Source: Aureimonas fodinaquatilis (lineage in GTDB: Bacteria; Pseudomonadota; Alphaproteobacteria; Rhizobiales; Rhizobiaceae). From it: 64,000 bases of DNA. Location: contig NZ_VTWH01000002.1 of NCBI RefSeq assembly GCF_008369445.1, positions 186,001 through 250,000 of the forward strand, read 5' to 3'. Under the pieces are notes generated by a model. That model searched no databases. It was not told the DNA's origin and saw nothing but the letters and a program-made list of their open reading frames with translations. Positions 43,358-52,085 of the stretch are shown piece by piece; the first letter of the stretch is position 1; each line of letters opens with the position of its first letter. Position numbers and translations under genes: made by a program.

Positions 43358-44142
43358 GCATCGCTGCCGCTATCCGTCGAATGATTGCCGCTGGCTTAAC
43401 GATAGAGCATGCGCTCGTAGCGGCGGAAGCTATTGAGGCGGAACTTCCCAAACAGAGATCGGCGGGAGCAATTCGGCAAGAGCGCTACAGGCGTAACAAA
43501 GCGTCACAAGTGACGGAAAGTGACGCTTGTGACGGTAGTGACGCTCCCCCTCCTTCCCCCTCTCTTTCCCCCCAGACCCCCCAAACACACCCCCATCCAC
43601 CCGCGAGAGATATACCCGCGCGTAAGGGGGCCTCTCGCAGCCAATCCGAACAAGAGTTCGAGCAGTTCTGGGCAGCGTATCCTCGGAAGGTCGGCAGGGG
43701 CCAAGCGGAGAAGGCATTCGCCAAAGCCCGGAAGGATTTCGAATTCCAGGCCATTCTTCACGGTGCTCAGCGATACGCCGAAGAGCGCCGTCTCGAAGAC
43801 CAAACATTCACTCGCCATCCAGCGACTTGGCTGAACGGAAAAGGCTGGCAGGACGAACCAGCTCCGAAGCCTCAGACAGGACAACGCCATGAACAACGTA
43901 ACTCGCATTCCTCAAGGCCAAGTCTCAACGCCAGTGTCCGGGAAGGTGTCCGCAGCGCGCTTGCTGGACGACGCTTTCGAGAGCCTGTCCAGCCGAACAA
44001 TCATGGCAGTGGGGCCGACTGGCCAGACGATGAGCATTCCAGTGGCATGGCCTCACGGTCGTTCACCCTCGAACGACGAGAAGACGGAACTTATGCGGAT
44101 AGTGAACAGCATTCATACCGCCATGCAAACTCCCGCCACTGA
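43354..44142 (+). CDS. Phage replication protein (primosomal/helicase-loader type)
   Basis: A 262-residue protein. After a short helical N-terminus and a Pro/Ser-rich linker (43.55-43.6 kb), residues about 105-175 contain QEFEQFWAAYPRKVGRGQAE, YAEERR and FTRHPATWLNGKGW, the module common to phage replication proteins that replace DnaT/O-like primosomal functions. The final 85 residues overlap the next gene in another frame by 254 bases and may not be conserved. Confidence 0.7.
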   Translation: MSIAAAIRRMIAAGLTIEHALVAAEAIEAELPKQRSAGAIRQERYRRNKASQVTESDACDGSDAPPPSPSLSPQTPQTHPHPPARDIPARKGASRSQSEQEFEQFWAAYPRKVGRGQAEKAFAKARKDFEFQAILHGAQRYAEERRLEDQTFTRHPATWLNGKGWQDEPAPKPQTGQRHEQRNSHSSRPSLNASVREGVRSALAGRRFREPVQPNNHGSGADWPDDEHSSGMASRSFTLERREDGTYADSEQHSYRHANSRH

Positions 44143-44509
44143 GGATGAGCTTGAGGATAATATCGACCTGCTGATTTCCGGACGTGCGTCATCAGGCAAG
44201 GTCGAAGGCGGCAGCAGGGGCAGGGTGTATGCGCTGGTTTTGGCTGATGTGCCGGGCGCAATTCTCAAAGCGGCGGTGACGAACATTCTTCGCGGCAAGG
44301 CGGAAGGCATTAAGGCCGAATTTCTGCCGACCACTGACGTGATGCTCGAATATTGCGAACGCTTGCAGCGCAACGTGATGGCCAAGGCCGTCATGGTCGA
44401 GCGGATGCTCAACCTTCCAGAGCTACCAGCGCCGGAAGAACGCGAAGGTGACTTTCAGGCCATGCGTGAGAAGATCTCGAAGCTGGCACAGACGGTGAGG
44501 GTGGCATGA
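43889..44509 (+). CDS. Hypothetical phage protein (206 aa)
   Basis: A 206-residue mostly helical protein: residues about 75-200 (IDLLISGRASSGKVEGGSRG, LVLADVPGAILKAAVTNILR, FLPTTDVMLEYCERL) look like an ordered domain. The start lies well inside the preceding gene; GGACAACGCC before ATG 43889 serves as ribosome binding site. It may act with the replication protein. Family not recognised. Confidence 0.65.
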   Translation: MNNVTRIPQGQVSTPVSGKVSAARLLDDAFESLSSRTIMAVGPTGQTMSIPVAWPHGRSPSNDEKTELMRIVNSIHTAMQTPATEDELEDNIDLLISGRASSGKVEGGSRGRVYALVLADVPGAILKAAVTNILRGKAEGIKAEFLPTTDVMLEYCERLQRNVMAKAVMVERMLNLPELPAPEEREGDFQAMREKISKLAQTVRVA

Positions 44510-44778
44510 TGGACGGCGGCTATCATCCTCAACGCATTCTCTACGACTACCGACAGCCCCGATCCTCAGTGATCTTGCGCGAATGCACCAAGAGCTTTGC
44601 CAGAGAGCAGGTAAACCGTGGCGTCCATCCGAAAGGGTCAATCTGGGTTCCTGGTAACTGCGAGGGATCGCATGCCCGGCCTGAAATGGGCGATCTGTTC
44701 GGCCCAGATCCCGCATGGAAACCAGCCACGCCGCTGAACGCAGTTCCCGACGATCATATTCCATACCAGACACGGTGA
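44506..44778 (+). CDS. Hypothetical phage protein (90 aa)
   Basis: A 90-residue protein (MMDGGYHPQRILYDYRQPRS) with proline- and aromatic-rich sequence and two cysteines. ATGA overlap with the gene before it. No family recognised. Confidence 0.55.
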   Translation: MMDGGYHPQRILYDYRQPRSSVILRECTKSFAREQVNRGVHPKGSIWVPGNCEGSHARPEMGDLFGPDPAWKPATPLNAVPDDHIPYQTR

Positions 44779-44784
44779 ATCCCA

Positions 44785-44949
44785 ATGGACAACACATCAC
44801 CCGTAACTCACCCCGCACCCCATGACGGCAAGCAATATTCAATCCCGCATGTGGTTCGCAGTCTGACCGTAATCCATCCAGGCGGCGATGGCAGCAAATC
44901 AGTCCTCATCAGCCTTCCAAAGCTACAGTGTCAGAAGGATTGGCAGTGA
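44785..44949 (+). CDS. Hypothetical small phage protein (54 aa)
   Basis: MDNTSPVTHPAPHDGKQYSI starts a 54-residue protein with a beta-strand-like centre (VVRSLTVIHPGGDGSKSVLI). Its stop overlaps the next start as TGATG. Confidence 0.5.
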   Translation: MDNTSPVTHPAPHDGKQYSIPHVVRSLTVIHPGGDGSKSVLISLPKLQCQKDWQ

Positions 44950-45479
44950 TGATTGCGTCACACGATCTATCTGGCTTTACTCCTGAGCAACTGGCATCTG
45001 CACCTCGTATCTGGGCAGGGCGACCCGGCTTTCAAACACGCGTGTTCGATCCTGACTGGATAGCGCAGCGCAGGGCTGAGATTGACTGGCAGAAGGCCAA
45101 GGCTGCTGCTGAAGCCGCAGCGGCCGCAAAGGCTGGCGAAGCTATACCTGAATTCATTGGCGAGTTCGATTTCGATGCCGCTCTTGCCAAGTATCATTCG
45201 AGAAGCGGCCCGGCGCGCAGACAACAGGTGTTGCGCCAGCTCCTGGCGATTTATCCCCGCTTTACGAGAGCTGATATCGTTGGCCATCGCCGCAGCGTAG
45301 ATCTCGTGTCTGCCCGCCATCACATCATGTACGAGATGAGGCGCCGCTGCGATTGCAGCCTGCCAGCTATCGGCCAGATCATGGACCGGGATCACACAAC
45401 ACTCATCCACGCAATCAGGAGATGGCCCGAAAAGGCCAAACGTCTTGGCATCCCATGCATACCTCTGGAGGGAGAGTGA
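44949..45479 (+). CDS. DnaA domain IV-like DNA-binding protein
   Basis: A 176-residue protein. The C-terminal about 85 residues match the DNA-binding domain of DnaA: RSVDLVSARHHIMYEMRRRC, SLPAIGQIMDRDHTTLIHAI (the RDHTT loop is the DnaA-box recognition signature). There is no AAA+ domain. The N-terminal half is a helical, Ala-rich linker. Such proteins could bind an origin or mimic DnaA boxes' ligand. ATG 44949 is preferred over GTG 44928. Confidence 0.8.
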   Translation: MIASHDLSGFTPEQLASAPRIWAGRPGFQTRVFDPDWIAQRRAEIDWQKAKAAAEAAAAAKAGEAIPEFIGEFDFDAALAKYHSRSGPARRQQVLRQLLAIYPRFTRADIVGHRRSVDLVSARHHIMYEMRRRCDCSLPAIGQIMDRDHTTLIHAIRRWPEKAKRLGIPCIPLEGE

Positions 45480-45814
45480 TGCAGGTCACCTACTATCCGA
45501 GGTGGTTTCGGCGGAAAATCAAGCGTGAGCATCTTTGGCAGGTGCAGGCTGGCAGATGCTTCTACTGCGATTGCGAAATGGCCAAATCTCAAAAGAAACG
45601 GAAACCGAATACGGCAACCTTTGACCACATTGTTCCGAAGTCCGCCGGCGGGAAGCATGAAGCAGGCAATATTCTTCTTGCTTGCTACGAGTGCAACAGC
45701 GCCAAAGCCGACATGCCCGCATCCGAATTTCTGAAGCTGCGACTTGGAGGCGGTGATGCCCACCAGCCCCAGCAGCACCCACGAACAATGACAAGCCTGG
45801 AGGGCAGACTATGA
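45479..45814 (+). CDS. HNH endonuclease
   Basis: A 111-residue canonical HNH nuclease: CFYCDCEM zinc pair, TFDHIVPKSAGGKHEAGNIL (Asp-His core and Asn), then ACYECNSAKADM (second zinc pair and final helix). It precedes the packaging region by about 2 kb and could assist terminase or be a homing-type nuclease. TGATG start overlap. Confidence 0.88.
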   Translation: MQVTYYPRWFRRKIKREHLWQVQAGRCFYCDCEMAKSQKKRKPNTATFDHIVPKSAGGKHEAGNILLACYECNSAKADMPASEFLKLRLGGGDAHQPQQHPRTMTSLEGRL

Positions 45815-46416
45815 GTTCATTCGCCGCAAAGCGCCGGGCCCGTCAGGCAAAGCGGGCAGGGAGGAAAGCCAAGGAGGGTGAGCGCCACGAATGTGGCAAG
45901 CTCGTCCAGCCGCCCAAGCAGGAGACACAGAAGCAGCGCATGGCCACCGTTGTAGCCCAGCGGGTGAAACACCTTGGTGTGTCAGACGAAGTTGCAAAAC
46001 AGCAAAGCTCTGGCAATGCGATCGAGTACCTTGGCCAGATGAAGCTGATCGACGGCGGGCTCAACAAAAACCAGGTGCATGCTGCTGAGCGAATTGAGGA
46101 AGCAAAGGCCGCTTACGATGCCGCAATCCTTCTGCCCCGTCAGAGATCATCCAGCGATTACGATGGTCCGCGCGGTGCCGGTAGCAGTGTCATCACTGAT
46201 GAATACGAGAAGCAGGCCAAGCGCTCAATTGAGACATGGGCCATGATGCGCAGGGCAATCCTCGAAAGCGGCCCATTGGGCATGATGGCAGTAGAGGCAA
46301 TAATCTTTGAGAACAAGCTGGCGTACAAGCTGCTGGGTGATCTTCGCCTTGCTTTGAACCAAGTACACCATGCGTTTAATGCTCCAGCGCCACGAAGATT
46401 TTCCGAGATGGCTTGA
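45811..46416 (+). CDS. Hypothetical phage protein at end of early operon
   Basis: A 201-residue protein with a very basic N-terminus (AAKRRARQAKRAGRKAKEGE) and a helical rest (AIEYLGQMKLIDGGLNKNQV, MMAVEAIIFENKLAYKLLGD). Its place as the last gene before the late region is where late regulators often lie, but I see no recognised domain. A weak hairpin CATGCC-GTA-GGCATG follows at 46421-46435. Confidence 0.6.
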   Translation: MSSFAAKRRARQAKRAGRKAKEGERHECGKLVQPPKQETQKQRMATVVAQRVKHLGVSDEVAKQQSSGNAIEYLGQMKLIDGGLNKNQVHAAERIEEAKAAYDAAILLPRQRSSSDYDGPRGAGSSVITDEYEKQAKRSIETWAMMRRAILESGPLGMMAVEAIIFENKLAYKLLGDLRLALNQVHHAFNAPAPRRFSEMA

Positions 46417-46554
46417 CACGCATGCCGTAGGCATGTAATTTCCGTAATGCATTGGTCGGAATTGTGTAAAAGCGGTTCCGGCCATTTTTGATTCAGAGAT
46501 CATGGCAGCCGAGTATGGTGGTGAACATCTATCGTCTATGAGGGCATAGCGGGG

Positions 46555-46866
46555 TTAAATCGCGATGGCCTGAGACGGTGATCTACGGATTGGGCTCAAA
46601 TCCCTAACTGCCATGCCCACAATCTCGACATCGTGTGGCTGAGTTATTGAAAACCAGCCCAACGTCTCGATTTGATGCGCATGTAGTTTAATCTCGTGGG
46701 CGATGGAATTACTTTTTTCTACGGAATAGCACCAACCTTTGATTGTTTGACGCGCACAAGAATTTACCTCCCTACGAGCGCTTTCCGTAAAAGGTTGCTC
46801 GGGAAAAATGATCAATTGATCTCGCGTGTTGATAGAGGTGCTTAACAAAATAGCATTGTACTTCAT
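46555..46866 (-). CDS. Hypothetical accessory protein
   Basis: A 103-residue protein from an AT-richer patch (MKYNAILLSTSINTRDQLII). It has three cysteines or fewer and a central HEIKLHAHQIETLGWFSITQ that looks ordered. GGATAAG precedes the ATG. Reverse orientation and different composition suggest cargo. Function unknown. Confidence 0.5.
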   Translation of the reverse strand: MKYNAILLSTSINTRDQLIIFPEQPFTESARREVNSCARQTIKGWCYSVEKSNSIAHEIKLHAHQIETLGWFSITQPHDVEIVGMAVRDLSPIRRSPSQAIAI

Positions 46867-47014
46867 ATCTTATCCTTGCGTAAGTCTTACATATAGATAT
46901 GAGTATACGGTTGATTTTAAAGAGCCCCGTCATTGCAGGAATAAAGTATTCTGTGGATTGCGATGTCAAAAAACAGGCGCAGCGAAGTGCCTACCCGTTA
47001 GATTAATCCTAAGC

Positions 47015-47236
47015 CTACTTTGTAACTGCTTCTCGTATGCCATGAAGCATTGCCAGCGTCATATCCGAGAGATCACGTCTCCCATTCTCCATTGCCATGT
47101 GCAGAGCATCAGAGAACTGCCCCGGCCTCAATGAGCCATTGTCTTCAAGACATCGAACGAGTGCTAGCAGGGCAATATGATGCGCCGTCATATGGGCGTC
47201 TAACACTTCGCCGTCAGGTGAGAGCTTGCCAGTCAT
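47015..47236 (-). CDS. Hypothetical small protein next to XRE regulator (73 aa)
   Basis: A 73-residue helical protein (HMTAHHIALLALVRCLEDNG, FSDALHMAMENGRRDLSDMT). It lies 10 bases after the XRE gene in the same direction and is likely its operon partner; toxin-antitoxin-like arrangements look like this, but nothing in the sequence shows toxicity. Confidence 0.55.
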   Translation of the reverse strand: MTGKLSPDGEVLDAHMTAHHIALLALVRCLEDNGSLRPGQFSDALHMAMENGRRDLSDMTLAMLHGIREAVTK

Positions 47237-47246
47237 ATTGAACACC

Positions 47247-47537
47247 TCACGTCTTTTTGTATAACTCGCGGGAGCTTCTGAGTCCCGACCGTACTTCAGT
47301 TTGCGGAAAGGCCCGGGCATCGTCTATGACCGGCTCGTCCCAAGGCTCCAGATTATGGAACAGCGCCCGGCAGGCAAGAGCAATGTGCAGCGGTATGATA
47401 ACAGGATCGCCGTTGTCGCGCCGTGTGCCGCGTTCGTAGTTCTCGATTGTCGGCTTCGATACGCCAAGGGCTTGTGCAGCAGTTGCTTGCGTCAGGCCCA
47501 TTTGTTTACGCCAGTCCTTGAAACTCTCAGGGGTCAT
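47247..47537 (-). CDS. XRE family transcriptional regulator
   Basis: A 96-residue regulator with a clear HTH: FKDWRKQMGLTQATAAQALG, VSKPTIENYERGTR. ATG 47537 with GGAG six bases upstream is chosen over a TTG at 47642. It is divergent from the terminase operon and faces a palindrome at 47742, so it may control the late promoter and itself. Confidence 0.8.
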   Translation of the reverse strand: MTPESFKDWRKQMGLTQATAAQALGVSKPTIENYERGTRRDNGDPVIIPLHIALACRALFHNLEPWDEPVIDDARAFPQTEVRSGLRSSRELYKKT

Positions 47538-47741
47538 GATAATATCTCCAACATAAGGGGGTGAGACTGTATCCTCTTCGGTCGGGACCAGCATTTGCGC
47601 TGGCCCCTTGGGAGTTACTTCCAGATCAGTGTCAGGCGCCAACCGAACAATCTGATCCGAAGTACCACTTTCCGAAGCTTCACATGTCTCACCCCCTTTC
47701 GTTTGCGTTAGGCCTGATCGCCTCCCGCCTCATTGTTGTAT

Positions 47742-47797
47742 CGTACTATGTACGAATATGCAATGGGTATTTGCGCAATTTTACCGATTTTTGTACG
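47742..47797. promoter_or_regulatory. Probable operators in the XRE/terminase intergenic region
   Basis: CGTACTATGTACG (47742-47754) is a palindrome with 5-bp arms, and its half-site GTACG recurs at 47793-47797. Both lie in the 300-bp gap between the divergent XRE regulator and the terminase genes. A GC-rich hairpin (CCCCG...CGGGG) directly precedes the terminase small-subunit start. Confidence 0.5.
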
Positions 47798-47837
47798 AAT
47801 TATTCCCCGTCGCGCTTCGGTTCGGCGGGGTTTCTGT

Positions 47838-48383
47838 ATGGAGAATCCAATGGCTCTCGACGGTAAGCGAGGCCGCTTCGTCGAAGAGTATCTGGTCGAT
47901 CTCAACGCGACACGGGCAGCTATCAGGGCAGGGTATAGCGCCCGCAGCGCAGAAGTCACCGGCCACCGGCTGCTAAGGGATGCTAAGATCGCGGACGCAA
48001 TCTCGAATGCCCAAAGGGATCGGTCGAGGCGGACGGAGCTGACCGTTGATCGCGTCCTTTTAGAACTGGGCCGCATTGGCCTGTCCGATATCCGGGGCGC
48101 GTTCACGGACAAGGGCAGCCTTTTGCCGCCAGAAGAATGGACGGATGATTTCGCCGCGTCTGTCGCGGCTGTAGAGGTGATTTCGCGCAATACCAATGAG
48201 AAGGATGAGGACGGTCGCACCGTCATCGAGCATGTTCACAAAGTCAGGCTCTGGGACAAAAACAGCGCACTTGAGAAGATCGGCAAACACCTCGCTATGT
48301 TCATCGATCGGCACGAGCACACGGGCAAGGGCGGAGGGCCGCTATTCCCGCCGACCATCGCATTCGTGAAAGATGAGGATTAG
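47838..48383 (+). CDS. terS: Terminase small subunit
   Basis: A 181-residue DNA-recognition subunit of the packaging motor. LDGKRGRFVEEYLVDLNATR, AAIRAGYSARSAEVTGHRLL is the typical N-terminal HTH of the Terminase_2 family; TVDRVLLELGRIGLSDIRG follows. It recognises the packaging start site on phage DNA. ATG 47838 is preferred to the upstream start in the operator region. Confidence 0.88.
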   Translation: MENPMALDGKRGRFVEEYLVDLNATRAAIRAGYSARSAEVTGHRLLRDAKIADAISNAQRDRSRRTELTVDRVLLELGRIGLSDIRGAFTDKGSLLPPEEWTDDFAASVAAVEVISRNTNEKDEDGRTVIEHVHKVRLWDKNSALEKIGKHLAMFIDRHEHTGKGGGPLFPPTIAFVKDED

Positions 48384-49614
48384 CCTTTCAGGTCCGCAGC
48401 ATGACTTCGTGTCTGCGCCGGAGCAGTTCCCTGCCATGGTCGCTGGCTTCGGGGCGGGGAAAAGCCACGCAGCCATCATGCGGGCCATTGCAAAGAAACT
48501 CTGCTACCCGAAGCAGAATGTCGCCTACTACCTGCCAACCTATAGGTTGGTCGCGGATATGGCCTTCCCGCGTTTTGCTGAGGCCCTCTCGGAACTGAGT
48601 ATCCCGTTTACGATCAATAAGACGGACGCGGACGTGATAATTGGTCCTGGCGGGGCGTGGGGCAAGATCATCCTCCGCACGATGGATACGCCGGAAAGGA
48701 TCGTCGCCTACGAGGTGGCAGACAGTATCGTCGACGAACTCGACACGCTTCCTAAGGACAAGGCGGCGGATGTTTGGCGCCGGGTCATGTCGCGAAATCG
48801 ACAGAAGAAGCCGGACGGGTCTCCGAACACGATCGGGGTGGCGACCACTCCGGAAGGGTTTCGGTTCGTTCACTGGAGATGGGTGGAGCAAGCTCAACCA
48901 GGCTATCGGATTATTCAGGCCCCGACCTATTCGAACAAGCACTTGCCGGCGGACTACGTCGATAATATCCGCAACGATTATCCGCCACAGTTGATCGACG
49001 CTTACATCGAGGGACGGTTCGTTAATCTGACGTCTGGCTCGGTCTACAGCAGCTTCGACCGGACGCGTTGCAATAGCGACGAGACAATCCGTGAATACGA
49101 ACCGCTTTTCATCGGACAGGATTTCAACGTTGGCGCCATGTCGAGTGCCGTAATCGTCCGCCGTCCTGATGGCTGGCACGCCGTTGATGAAGTGGTTGGC
49201 ATTCTTGATACGCCAGCGCTCATATCGACGCTGGCAAGCCGTTATGGCGGTCATAAGCTATATCTCTACCCCGATGCCTCGGGCGGGAGCCGGAAGACGG
49301 TCAACGCCAGCGTTTCGGACATTGCTTTGTTACAGAAGGCCGGAATTTCGGTTCGAGCCCCTGCCAAGAACCCGCCGGTCAAAGATCGCATCCTGGCATT
49401 GAACGGTGCGTTCGAGCGGGCTGAATTAAGAGTTAACGCCAAGCGGTGCCCGACTATCGCAGCAGGTCTCGAGCAGCAGGCATTTGACAAGAACGGGGAG
49501 CCGGATAAGTCGAGCGGCTACGATCACATGAACGACGCACTCGGATACTTTGTCCATTACGAGATGCCGATCCGCAAGCCGATCGCCGCCGTGCCGGTCA
49601 GGTTCACATACTGA
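48373..49614 (+). CDS. terL: Terminase large subunit
   Basis: A 413-residue packaging ATPase-nuclease. The ATPase has Walker A GFGAGKS (25-31) and Walker B/catalytic acid IVDELD (Asp121-Glu122); the RNase H-like nuclease has Asp250 (FIGQDFNVG), Asp301 (YPDASGG) and a late GYDHMNDALGYF. This is a complete two-domain enzyme. It overlaps the small subunit by 11 bases. Confidence 0.93.
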   Translation: MRISLSGPQHDFVSAPEQFPAMVAGFGAGKSHAAIMRAIAKKLCYPKQNVAYYLPTYRLVADMAFPRFAEALSELSIPFTINKTDADVIIGPGGAWGKIILRTMDTPERIVAYEVADSIVDELDTLPKDKAADVWRRVMSRNRQKKPDGSPNTIGVATTPEGFRFVHWRWVEQAQPGYRIIQAPTYSNKHLPADYVDNIRNDYPPQLIDAYIEGRFVNLTSGSVYSSFDRTRCNSDETIREYEPLFIGQDFNVGAMSSAVIVRRPDGWHAVDEVVGILDTPALISTLASRYGGHKLYLYPDASGGSRKTVNASVSDIALLQKAGISVRAPAKNPPVKDRILALNGAFERAELRVNAKRCPTIAAGLEQQAFDKNGEPDKSSGYDHMNDALGYFVHYEMPIRKPIAAVPVRFTY

Positions 49615-49621
49615 GGGCGCG

Positions 49622-51043
49622 ATGCCAGTCAATTCTACACACCCGCAGTACGACGCCGCTAGGGATACCTGGCGCAGGAACCGCGATGCGGTTGCAGGGC
49701 AAGAAGCAATAAAGGCTGGCGGCGAGCTTTACCTTCCGCGGCCTAATGCGGCGGACGCAAGCGATGAGAACCGTGCTCGCTACGATCGCTATCTCGAACG
49801 CGCACTTTGGTATGCGTCACCGGAGCGCACGAAAAACAGCCTAATCGGCGCCGTTTTCCGCAAGGGTCCCGAGAAGCAGGAGCTTGTTCCGCAGATAGAA
49901 TATCTGGCGGAGGATGCCGACGGGGCCGGGGTGTCCCTAGAGCAGCTGGCAAAGCACGTCGTCGGCGAGCAGTTGGAAGTGGGACGCATCGGCATACTGG
50001 TGGATTATCCCGCTGCGGAAGAAGGATTGTCGGAAGAGCAGGTGCGTCGTCGGAATCTTCGGGCTACGCTAGCGCTTTACGACACTGAGAGCATTATCAA
50101 TTGGCGGGTGGCAAAGGTCGGTGGCCGGCTCGTTCTCACGCTCGTCGTGCTCAAGGAGCTGCAGCAGACCGAAGACGATGGATATGCTGTCGAGACCGAG
50201 GAAGTTTATCGTGTCCTGAAGTTGGAAGATGGCCACTATGTGCAGCGTCTCTTCAACAGCAAGGAAGAGCAGATCGGCGAGGATATCGAACCTCGCAATG
50301 CAGCCGGGCAAAGGTGGACGGAAATTCCGTTTGTCGTCATCGGGTCGGAGAACAACCGGGCTGATGTTGATCGCGCCCCACTGACACACCTTTGCAACCA
50401 CGCCGTTGCCTACTGGCAGACTAGCGCGGACCACCGGGAGAACCTATACACCCACGGCCAGCTTACACTGGGCATCGCGTCCGACCTTTCGGTCGAGGAC
50501 TGGGCTTCAGCAAATCCAAAAGGTGTTCAGGTCGGAGCGCCGGTAGGAATTTTTCTTGGTTCCGGCGGGTCGTTTCACACTGCATCGGCACCAGAAAGCA
50601 CTAGCCTTTCGAAAGCTCTTGAAGACCTCCGTGCTGAGATGGCCGAGTTGGGCGCGCAAATCATCACGAAGGGCGGTCAGGCCCAGACGGCTGAGGCGGC
50701 GCGCATCGATGCATCAGCGGAATCGTCGGTGTTATCTAATCTTGTCGGAAACGCGTCGGAGGGTCTGGAGCAAGCATTAGAATGGGCGGCTGAGTTCATG
50801 GGCGGCGATCCCACGGCCGTACTCTTTACGCTCAATCAGGAATTTTTCGACGAGGCTCTGGATCCGCAGACCCGCACAGTCATGCTCCAAGAGCTGGATC
50901 GCGGTCTTATCGCGAAAAAAGACTATCGTGCCTCGCTTCGCAAAGCCGACCATATTGACGCTCTTCGGAGCGATGAGGAGATCGACCAGGACGTAGAGGG
51001 GCAGGGCCCGGCGCTGGGGATGATGGCAGATGGCGCTGAATGA
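49622..51043 (+). CDS. Portal protein (DUF4055 family)
   Basis: A 473-residue head-vertex portal of the DUF4055 type. Features include YDAARDTWRRNRDAVAGQEA at the start, ALWYASPERTKNSLIGAVFR, and IPFVVIGSENNRADVDRAPL, all characteristic. It forms the ring through which DNA enters and leaves the head. Position after terL and before MuF agrees. Confidence 0.88.
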   Translation: MPVNSTHPQYDAARDTWRRNRDAVAGQEAIKAGGELYLPRPNAADASDENRARYDRYLERALWYASPERTKNSLIGAVFRKGPEKQELVPQIEYLAEDADGAGVSLEQLAKHVVGEQLEVGRIGILVDYPAAEEGLSEEQVRRRNLRATLALYDTESIINWRVAKVGGRLVLTLVVLKELQQTEDDGYAVETEEVYRVLKLEDGHYVQRLFNSKEEQIGEDIEPRNAAGQRWTEIPFVVIGSENNRADVDRAPLTHLCNHAVAYWQTSADHRENLYTHGQLTLGIASDLSVEDWASANPKGVQVGAPVGIFLGSGGSFHTASAPESTSLSKALEDLRAEMAELGAQIITKGGQAQTAEAARIDASAESSVLSNLVGNASEGLEQALEWAAEFMGGDPTAVLFTLNQEFFDEALDPQTRTVMLQELDRGLIAKKDYRASLRKADHIDALRSDEEIDQDVEGQGPALGMMADGAE

Positions 51044-52085
51044 CGAGATCCTTGATCGGATCATAGCACACCAGATCTGGACGCAGCGCTATTCGACAGC
51101 GACGGTTCGCAAGGTCATTGCCCTCCTAAACCGGGCTGACAAGCGCATCGTTGATCGGCTTGCGACCCAGATGCTATCGGAACTGAGCGTCGAGCGGAGT
51201 AACAAACTGCTGGACGCTATACGGACCATCGTTGCTGGCGCATATGGTGTAGCAATCGAGGGGCTCACTTCGGAGCTATCTAGCTTTGGAGCTTACGAGA
51301 CGGGTTTCCAGAACAACCTGCTCCGGCAGGCTCTTCCTGATACGTTTGAAACAGTTCGACCTAGCGCGTCTCAGGTTGTGGCGGCCACAAAGGCGAGGCC
51401 ATTCCAGGGGCGCCTGCTAAGGGAATGGGGCAAGGATCTTCAGGACAGCGCTTTCAAGCGTGTTCGCGACACGATCCGTATGGGCATGGTCGAGGGACGG
51501 ACGACAGACCAGATCGTTCGCGACATCCGCGGGACGAAGGCTCGGAACTACGAGGACGGCATTCTTCAGCGCAATCGCAGGGAGATGGAAAGCGTCGTCC
51601 GCACGGCAGTCAACCACACGGCAAACGTGGCGCGTGAGGAAACTTACAAAGCGAACGCCGATATTATTAAAGGCGTGCGCTGGGTGGCAACGCTGGACAG
51701 CAGAACCACAACGATCTGTGCCTCCCGGGATGGAAAGGTTTACCCAGTCGACAACGGGCCGAGACCGCCGGCGCACTTCGGGTGCAGATCGACGACAGCG
51801 CCCGTGACGAAGTCCTGGAGAGAGATGGGCTTCGACGTCGATGATCTGCCTGCGGGAACGCGAGCGAGCATGAACGGTCAGGCGCCAGCAGACCTGACCT
51901 ACAACGAATGGCTGCGAAAGCAGTCGGTCGAAACACAGGAGGAAGTTCTCGGAGTGACCAAGGCACGCCTCTTCCGGCGGGGCAACATGCCCATCGATCG
52001 TTTTGTTGACAAGACCGGTGCCGAGTATACTCTTGATGATCTTAGGCAGCGTGACGCTGCGGCATTTGTGAGAGCAGGACTATAG
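51030..52085 (+). CDS. Phage head morphogenesis protein (Mu gpF-like)
   Basis: A 351-residue minor head protein. The C-terminal MuF domain is seen in REEMESVVRTAVNHTANVAR-like sequence near 185-205, GVRWVATLDSRTTTICASRD and RPPAHFGCRSTTAPV, which are diagnostic. The N-terminal half is helical and may face the portal. Overlaps the portal gene by 14 bases. Confidence 0.88.
   Translation: MALNDEILDRIIAHQIWTQRYSTATVRKVIALLNRADKRIVDRLATQMLSELSVERSNKLLDAIRTIVAGAYGVAIEGLTSELSSFGAYETGFQNNLLRQALPDTFETVRPSASQVVAATKARPFQGRLLREWGKDLQDSAFKRVRDTIRMGMVEGRTTDQIVRDIRGTKARNYEDGILQRNRREMESVVRTAVNHTANVAREETYKANADIIKGVRWVATLDSRTTTICASRDGKVYPVDNGPRPPAHFGCRSTTAPVTKSWREMGFDVDDLPAGTRASMNGQAPADLTYNEWLRKQSVETQEEVLGVTKARLFRRGNMPIDRFVDKTGAEYTLDDLRQRDAAAFVRAGL

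Noticed and set aside
46826-47134. Plus-strand frame, cysteine-rich
   Set aside because: Overlaps two minus-strand genes, no ribosome binding site, composition typical of a shadow frame.
47733-47837. Upstream extension of the terminase small subunit
   Set aside because: The extra 35 codons cover the operator region and have no family similarity.
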